The position numbers were made by a program, and so were the translations under genes. A DNA stretch of 64,000 nt from positions 232,823-296,822 of the forward strand of contig NZ_KB893228.1 of assembly GCF_000374025.1 (NCBI RefSeq). The letters are read 5' to 3'. Below, in pieces: positions 59,797 through 64,000 of this stretch. Each line of letters opens with the position of its first letter. Position 1 is the stretch's first letter. The DNA is from Spirosoma panaciterrae DSM 21099. Lineage in GTDB: Bacteria; Bacteroidota; Bacteroidia; Cytophagales; Spirosomataceae. Under the pieces are notes generated by a model. The model made no database searches and was not told the DNA's origin. It saw nothing but the letters and a program-made list of their open reading frames with translations.

Positions 59797-61338
59797 ATGT
59801 GGAACCTTACTTTCCTTCGCCGTTTCGAACCCGTTTTCCTCGGTGGCATAGCAATCATCTATGTGATCCGACGGCTTTTCCAGGAAGTTCACCGACTGGA
59901 TCGGCTGATTGAACAGGTACAGACGCTCCGGTTACCCGCTTCGACAATCTGGCATGATCTGAACGACTATAACTACATCCTGCATAATAATATCCCGCTG
60001 ATTGCAGGCGTGTGTTTTTTCCTGATAGCCTGGTATGTTTTTCATTATCAGGCTTATCCTCAACTGAGTCTATCCATTCAGGATCATAAAGGGTGGATTT
60101 ACCTTGGGCAGACGCTATTACTGCTGGTTGCCAGTGCGTTTAGTTATCATTACCTCAAACAATACGTCCGGTTTCGGCATGATTCGATGCATCAGATTAT
60201 CGGGCTGAAGGTTTTTTCCTTATACCGAAAACGTACTGTGCTGGCCGATACGATTGGGCTCGGAATCATACTGCTCACGTATGAACTGATCGCCCAATTT
60301 TACCACTATCTGACCCAGAAAATTACCCAGAATAGCGAGCAGTATCTCAACCTTATTCGTTATATATTCCTGGCCGGAGCGGGTGTACTGCTTCTAAACT
60401 TCGCCCTGTCGGGTTACCTCCCCCCTACACTATGGGAGTTCCCGTTGCAGAACACACTCACCCTTCTGACGCTCCTTATCCAGGTGTATTTTCTGCAAGC
60501 CTATTGTTTTACATCCATTCTCCCGAATCTCCGCGAGCAAACGCCCTCCTTATCGTATCATCTGCTGATTTATCTGCTGCTGGGTCTGGTAGGAACGTTA
60601 CTCGTCTGGTTTGCTTCGACGTCGTTCCATTATTTTGGCAATATCGTCTTATTTCTGCTGGTGAGTTATGTGGGGTCATTTTCCATAGCCTATCTGCGAC
60701 AAAGCCTATCGGCTGAAAAAACCGTATTGCAAACCCAGGTATCGTCAAAAGCGGCCGAACTGGCCAGCCTTCGGGCACAGATCAACCCGCATTTTCTGTT
60801 CAATGCCCTCAATAGCCTGTACGCGACAGCCCTGAAAGAAAACAGCGAAAAAACAGCCGACGGCATTCAGAAGCTGGGCGATATAATGCGGTTTATGCTG
60901 CAGGAGAACAACCGCGAACGAATTCCTTTGAGCAAAGAAATTGCCTATCTGAACGATTACATCCTGCTCCAGCGGATGCGTCTGGACGAATCGCACAACA
61001 TCGAAATTCGGGTGACGATCCAGGAGCCGGACCGGGAGATTTATCTGGCCCCCATGATGCTGGTTCCGTTCGTCGAAAATGCGTTTAAACACGGCATCAG
61101 CTTTCGCCATCCGTCGTGGATTTACATTACGCTCACCCTCGATGCCACCCATCTGTACTTTAAGGTCCATAATTCGCTGCATAAGCGGCAGGCCAGTGAC
61201 CCCGAAGAGGAACAATCAGGACTCGGACTCGACAACGTACGCAAACGGCTGGAGTTGATTTATCCAGGTCGGCATCAGCTTACCATTCAGCAGTCGGAGC
61301 AGGACTATTTCGTAGCGCTTACACTCGTGTTCTGGTAG
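59797..61338 (+). CDS. LytS-type sensor histidine kinase
   Basis: A 513-residue inner-membrane kinase with eight or so predicted helices in the first 305 residues and no large periplasmic domain, so it senses something in or near the membrane. A coiled segment (about 305-325) leads to the His_kinase domain with QINPHFLFNALNSLY (H332 likely phospho-acceptor) and the ATP-binding HATPase region with PFVENAFKHG and GLGLDNVRKRL. This kinase class usually pairs with LytTR regulators, one of which lies 600 bases downstream, the small gene between them being of unknown role. Confidence 0.92.
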   Translation: MWNLTFLRRFEPVFLGGIAIIYVIRRLFQEVHRLDRLIEQVQTLRLPASTIWHDLNDYNYILHNNIPLIAGVCFFLIAWYVFHYQAYPQLSLSIQDHKGWIYLGQTLLLLVASAFSYHYLKQYVRFRHDSMHQIIGLKVFSLYRKRTVLADTIGLGIILLTYELIAQFYHYLTQKITQNSEQYLNLIRYIFLAGAGVLLLNFALSGYLPPTLWEFPLQNTLTLLTLLIQVYFLQAYCFTSILPNLREQTPSLSYHLLIYLLLGLVGTLLVWFASTSFHYFGNIVLFLLVSYVGSFSIAYLRQSLSAEKTVLQTQVSSKAAELASLRAQINPHFLFNALNSLYATALKENSEKTADGIQKLGDIMRFMLQENNRERIPLSKEIAYLNDYILLQRMRLDESHNIEIRVTIQEPDREIYLAPMMLVPFVENAFKHGISFRHPSWIYITLTLDATHLYFKVHNSLHKRQASDPEEEQSGLGLDNVRKRLELIYPGRHQLTIQQSEQDYFVALTLVFW

Positions 61339-61399
61339 TCTTTCCCCAACTATCTAAGGTTTAACCCTGCTCGTTGGTACCACTAAATCGCTGACCCCC

Positions 61400-61864
61400 A
61401 TGAAACCATTTGCAATTGCCCTGCTACTGATGCTTCTGGTAGCCAAAGTAGTCATTGGCCAAACGTACTCACCAGCCATTGCGCAGACTGTACATCAGGA
61501 AAAAAGTCCGTTCGTGCATTACGGAGGCAAACATGTAGGATATACCAGCTCCTACTATAGTTATACCAAAACGAACGACATTTCCCTGATTAAAACCAAC
61601 GGAAATCGGCGTATGAACGTAGCTACTACACTGATCCGAAAGGCAGCCTATGAGCATGGGCTATCGAACTATAAGCCCATTATTAAAAAACGAATCCGGC
61701 TGTTTGTCAGAAAGTTGGCGACTTTAATCCGAAAACACACCCGGCAGGCTTGCCCGAGCTGCGTTCGGGCAATACCCGGCAAAAACCACATAGTGTATTG
61801 GCGCTATCCCGAATCAAGGATTGGTTTTTTTCGTGAACGAATCCGGCGAACGTTTTACATTTGA
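61400..61864 (+). CDS. Small exported basic protein between kinase and regulator
   Basis: I do not recognise this 154-residue frame. It starts with a clear signal peptide (MKPFAIALLLMLLVAKVVIGQ) and a Tyr/Ser-rich mature segment (HYGGKHVGYTSSYYSYTK). The rest is very basic (IIKKRIRLFVRKLATLIRKH, with a CPSC pair). The C-terminal 50 residues overlap a hairpin at 61750-61772, so the real gene might end differently or contain a frameshift; the last part may not be translated as shown. Position between a LytS-like kinase and its LytTR regulator makes a signalling or accessory role possible. The case for a gene rests on signal peptide and position only. Confidence 0.45.
   Translation: MKPFAIALLLMLLVAKVVIGQTYSPAIAQTVHQEKSPFVHYGGKHVGYTSSYYSYTKTNDISLIKTNGNRRMNVATTLIRKAAYEHGLSNYKPIIKKRIRLFVRKLATLIRKHTRQACPSCVRAIPGKNHIVYWRYPESRIGFFRERIRRTFYI
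61750..61772. repeat. GC-rich hairpin inside the small exported protein frame
   Basis: A 9-bp stem TTGCCCGAG/TTCGGGCAA (one G-T pair) with loop CTGCG. No T-run follows, so it is not a typical terminator; it lies 165 bases before the regulator start. Confidence 0.5.
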
Positions 61865-61937
61865 CTCCACTCCCGATCACCTCGTGGCTGGTGCGAACCC
61901 AAAAGAACCGCGTTGCACGAACCGAAAAGCTGACGCT

Positions 61938-62633
61938 ATGACGCTAACCGCAATTGCTATCGACGACGAACCCCAGGCCCTGGACGTAATCCGGCTCCAT
62001 GCCGCCAGAGTAAGCTTTTTGGACCTGAAAGCCACATTTACCGATGCTTTTGAGGCCATTGCCTGGTTACAGAGCCATAAAGTAGACCTGCTTTTCCTGG
62101 ACATTAAAATGCCCGACATTTCGGGTATTGATGTAGTCAAGTCCTTGTCCCGCGTGCCAATGATCATCTTCACGACCGCCTATTCTACCTATGCCGTTGA
62201 AGGCTTTAATCTGGACGCCATCGATTACCTGTTAAAGCCTTTTCCACTGACCCGATTTCTGAAAGCCTGCAATAAAGCTCTGGAACACAAAGCCGTACGT
62301 AACAGCACAGAACCCGCATTTCTGTTCCTCAAAACCGGGTACGACGAAGAAAAGGTTCTGCTTGAGGATATTCTATACATCGAAGCCGATGGGAATTACC
62401 TCACGTTTGTCCTAAAAACCCGAAAGCTCCTGAGCCGTCAGACCATGACCGAGCTTCAGCAACTTTTACCCGCCGATCAATTTGTTCGTGTTCATCGTTC
62501 CTATCTGATTGCCATCCATAAAATTGATAAAATCGGTCGCCAGGAACTTACAGTAGCGGGCAAATCAATTCCGATCGGGGCCTCCTACGATGAATCCGTA
62601 GCCACTATACGGGCCAGGATTGCCCAGCGTTAA
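61938..62633 (+). CDS. LytTR-type response regulator
   Basis: A 231-residue regulator. The receiver domain has acidic residues D9-D10, phospho-acceptor D55 in LFLDIKMPDISG and the Lys in LLKPFPLTRF. The LytTR DNA-binding domain (about 130-231) carries VLLEDILYIEADGNYLTFVL and FVRVHRSYLIAIHKI, the standard core. It should be phosphorylated by the upstream kinase. The start at 61938 (MTLTAIAIDDEPQ) fits the family; earlier in-frame codons overlap the small frame. In Bacteroidota such pairs control adhesion, exopolysaccharide or efflux genes. Confidence 0.93.
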   Translation: MTLTAIAIDDEPQALDVIRLHAARVSFLDLKATFTDAFEAIAWLQSHKVDLLFLDIKMPDISGIDVVKSLSRVPMIIFTTAYSTYAVEGFNLDAIDYLLKPFPLTRFLKACNKALEHKAVRNSTEPAFLFLKTGYDEEKVLLEDILYIEADGNYLTFVLKTRKLLSRQTMTELQQLLPADQFVRVHRSYLIAIHKIDKIGRQELTVAGKSIPIGASYDESVATIRARIAQR

Positions 62634-62737
62634 AATCAGCCCTTCAAATACAGCTAGTAATCAACCAATTAATGAATTTATTACAGAGAAGTAGGCGGCA
62701 ATGCGGCTAATACGATTCGGTTTACCGACATGAACCT

Positions 62738-62745
62738 TATCTTTG
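62738..62745 (+). promoter_or_regulatory. Candidate -7 element for pyrB (TATCTTTG)
   Basis: TATCTTTG matches TAnnTTTG and lies 26 bases before the ATG, giving a short leader. TTCG about 18 bases upstream is a weak -33 match. Confidence 0.4.
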
Positions 62746-62770
62746 CCCGATTTTTACCCGCATCAATCGC

Positions 62771-63694
62771 ATGGCCCAATCGCTCAGCGTCCGCCATTTG
62801 GTGGGCATCAAAGACCTGACCGAGTCTGACATTCAGCTCATTCTGGAAACGGCCAGTCAGTTTAAGGAAGTCATCAACCGACCGATCAAAAAAGTCCCGT
62901 CCCTGCGTGATGTGACGATTGCCAACGTTTTTTTTGAAAATTCGACCCGCACCCGACTTTCGTTCGAGCTGGCCGAGAAACGATTGTCGGCCGATGTGGT
63001 CAATTTTTCGGCATCGGGGAGTTCGGTCAAGAAAGGCGAAACCCTGCTGGATACAGTCAATAATATTCTGGCCATGAAGGTCGATATGGTGGTGATGCGG
63101 CACAGTAGCCCTGGCGCTCCTCATTACCTGACCCGACACATCAAAGCCAATGTTGTCAACGCGGGCGATGGCACCCACGAGCACCCCACCCAGGCCCTGC
63201 TCGACTCCTTTTCGATCCGCGAAAAACTGGGCGATGTAGCCGGAAAACGTATCGCGATCATTGGCGACATTACCCACTCACGGGTAGCGCTGTCCAACAT
63301 CTTCTGTCTGCAAAAGCAGGGTGCTGAGGTGATGGTCTGCGGCCCGAAAACACTGATTCCAAAATACATTGAATCGCTGGGCGTAAAAGTAGGTCACGAC
63401 GTTCGGGCGGCATTGGCCTGGTGCGATGTAGCCAATGTTCTGCGGATTCAGTTGGAACGTCAGCAGATCAAATACTTCCCGTCGCTGCGGGAGTACTCGC
63501 TCTTTTTCGGCATCTCTAAACAGATGCTCGACGACCTCGATCGGCCCATTGTTCTGATGCACCCTGGCCCTATCAATCGGGGCGTCGAACTTACTTCCGA
63601 TGCGGCCGATTCGGCTCACAGCATCATTCTGGATCAGGTCGAAAATGGCGTGGCCGTTCGGATGGCGGTCTTGTATCTGCTGGCCCAGTTGTAA
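62771..63694 (+). CDS. pyrB: Aspartate carbamoyltransferase catalytic subunit
   Basis: Second step of pyrimidine synthesis, joining carbamoyl phosphate and aspartate. The 307 residues match family length. Key motifs are the carbamoyl-phosphate loop FFENSTRTRLSFE (S58-T-R-T-R62), VNAGDGTHEHPTQALLD with the HPTQ motif, and the aspartate loop MHPGPINRGVE. A pyrI regulatory subunit is not nearby, so it may work as a simple trimer or in a different complex. An IS630-like element begins about 25 bases past the stop codon, so anything once cotranscribed with pyrB may have been separated from it. Confidence 0.96.
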   Translation: MAQSLSVRHLVGIKDLTESDIQLILETASQFKEVINRPIKKVPSLRDVTIANVFFENSTRTRLSFELAEKRLSADVVNFSASGSSVKKGETLLDTVNNILAMKVDMVVMRHSSPGAPHYLTRHIKANVVNAGDGTHEHPTQALLDSFSIREKLGDVAGKRIAIIGDITHSRVALSNIFCLQKQGAEVMVCGPKTLIPKYIESLGVKVGHDVRAALAWCDVANVLRIQLERQQIKYFPSLREYSLFFGISKQMLDDLDRPIVLMHPGPINRGVELTSDAADSAHSIILDQVENGVAVRMAVLYLLAQL

Positions 63695-63719
63695 ACCAAC
63701 GCTTTTAAGTAGTCCTCGG

Positions 63720-64000
63720 TTATTGGTTTGCATTAAAAGCACTGAAGTTGATGATCAGCTTTCTACCCACATTCACCAAACAGCGATTTAAGGCATAGGC
63801 TAAATCATCACTAGTCAAATAATCCTCAGGTCTTAGCCAGCCTCCTTTCAGATGACGCCATAGGGTTTCAGCAAGGTTAAGATGAGGGCAGTAAGCAGGC
63901 AAGAAAAACAGGTACAAACCTCTGGCTTCCCAAATCGGACGCATCCCTTGGATGTAGCCCGCTGTGTGAATCCGGGCATTGTCCAATACAATCACCGTCG
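63720..64000 (-). mobile_element. IS630-type transposase, C-terminal part (runs off window)
   Basis: The visible 91 or more residues are the end of a DDE transposase of the IS630/Tc1 group. The second catalytic Asp is in VIVLDNARIHTAG and the Glu in LNLAETLWRHLK, with LYLFFLPAYCPHLN between them, all in family order. The first Asp and the N-terminal helix-turn-helix lie past the right edge. The frame is intact to its stop. The left end of the element should be between 63695 and 63720, directly after pyrB; IS630 elements insert at TA and duplicate it. I could not define the terminal inverted repeat because the other end is not in the window. Confidence 0.88.

Overview
The window looks like a chromosomal segment of a free-living Bacteroidota of the order Cytophagales, most like Spirosoma or a close relative. 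The evidence is a secreted M1 peptidase with a type IX secretion (T9SS) C-terminal sorting domain, a TonB-dependent receptor with a carboxypeptidase-like regulatory domain, typical Bacteroidota families (DUF4230, DUF2490, short AMP nucleosidase, Uma2, stand-alone HsdR-N), very few Shine-Dalgarno sequences, and several promoter candidates with the Bacteroidota -7 element TAnnTTTG. No rRNA, tRNA, prophage or CRISPR array was seen. Genus assignment is inference.

Layout. 1-5 kb: the 3' end of RNase Y, a hypothetical exported protein, a DUF4230 protein and the T9SS-exported M1 aminopeptidase. 5-7.1 kb: GlgE maltosyltransferase. 7.2-21 kb: eleven genes all on the minus strand that look like one functional island. 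It holds two PAP2/vanadium-haloperoxidase-like lipoproteins (one with a complete active site, one with the active site lost), three AhpD-like carboxymuconolactone-decarboxylase (CMD) proteins, three outer-membrane barrels, a TonB-dependent receptor, an MFS transporter and a DUF3179 protein. It ends at a clear intrinsic terminator at 7141-7170 and is the best candidate for an undescribed system. 21-28.6 kb: small envelope proteins, a large unknown exported protein, MoaA, an M1-like metallopeptidase and a THI5/NMT1-like periplasmic-binding-fold protein without a signal peptide.

28.7-33.6 kb: a NrtR/AraR-type regulator with a degenerate Nudix box and a palindrome in its upstream region, divergent from a Tat-exported sugar isomerase-like TIM barrel, an exported ADP-ribosylglycohydrolase-family protein and an unknown exported helical protein. 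33.7-47 kb: outer-membrane barrel, sulfatase, PQQ/cytochrome c dehydrogenase, transporters, a RecB-like nuclease-fold protein, ArgH, Uma2, an SMP-30-like protein, and a lone TrpF homologue. 47-58 kb: Hsp20, TPR protein, AMP nucleosidase, HsdR-N protein, MarR-YceI pair with a perfect 36-bp palindrome, Omp85-like barrel, GNAT, Maf, GH13 and M28 peptidase. 58-64 kb: second sulfatase, a LytS/LytTR two-component pair with a small exported protein between them, PyrB, and the 3' part of an IS630-type transposase at the right edge.

A striking non-coding theme is long, locus-specific inverted repeats in the intergenic gaps. Six are built from variants of an octamer GAGYGAAW and lie next to start or stop codons. 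Others (47284-47371, 49550-49634) have 34-37 bp arms with a single mismatch and take in the stop codon of the neighbouring gene. Both arms of a given copy share the same variants, which suggests arm-to-arm correction rather than spread of one fixed element.
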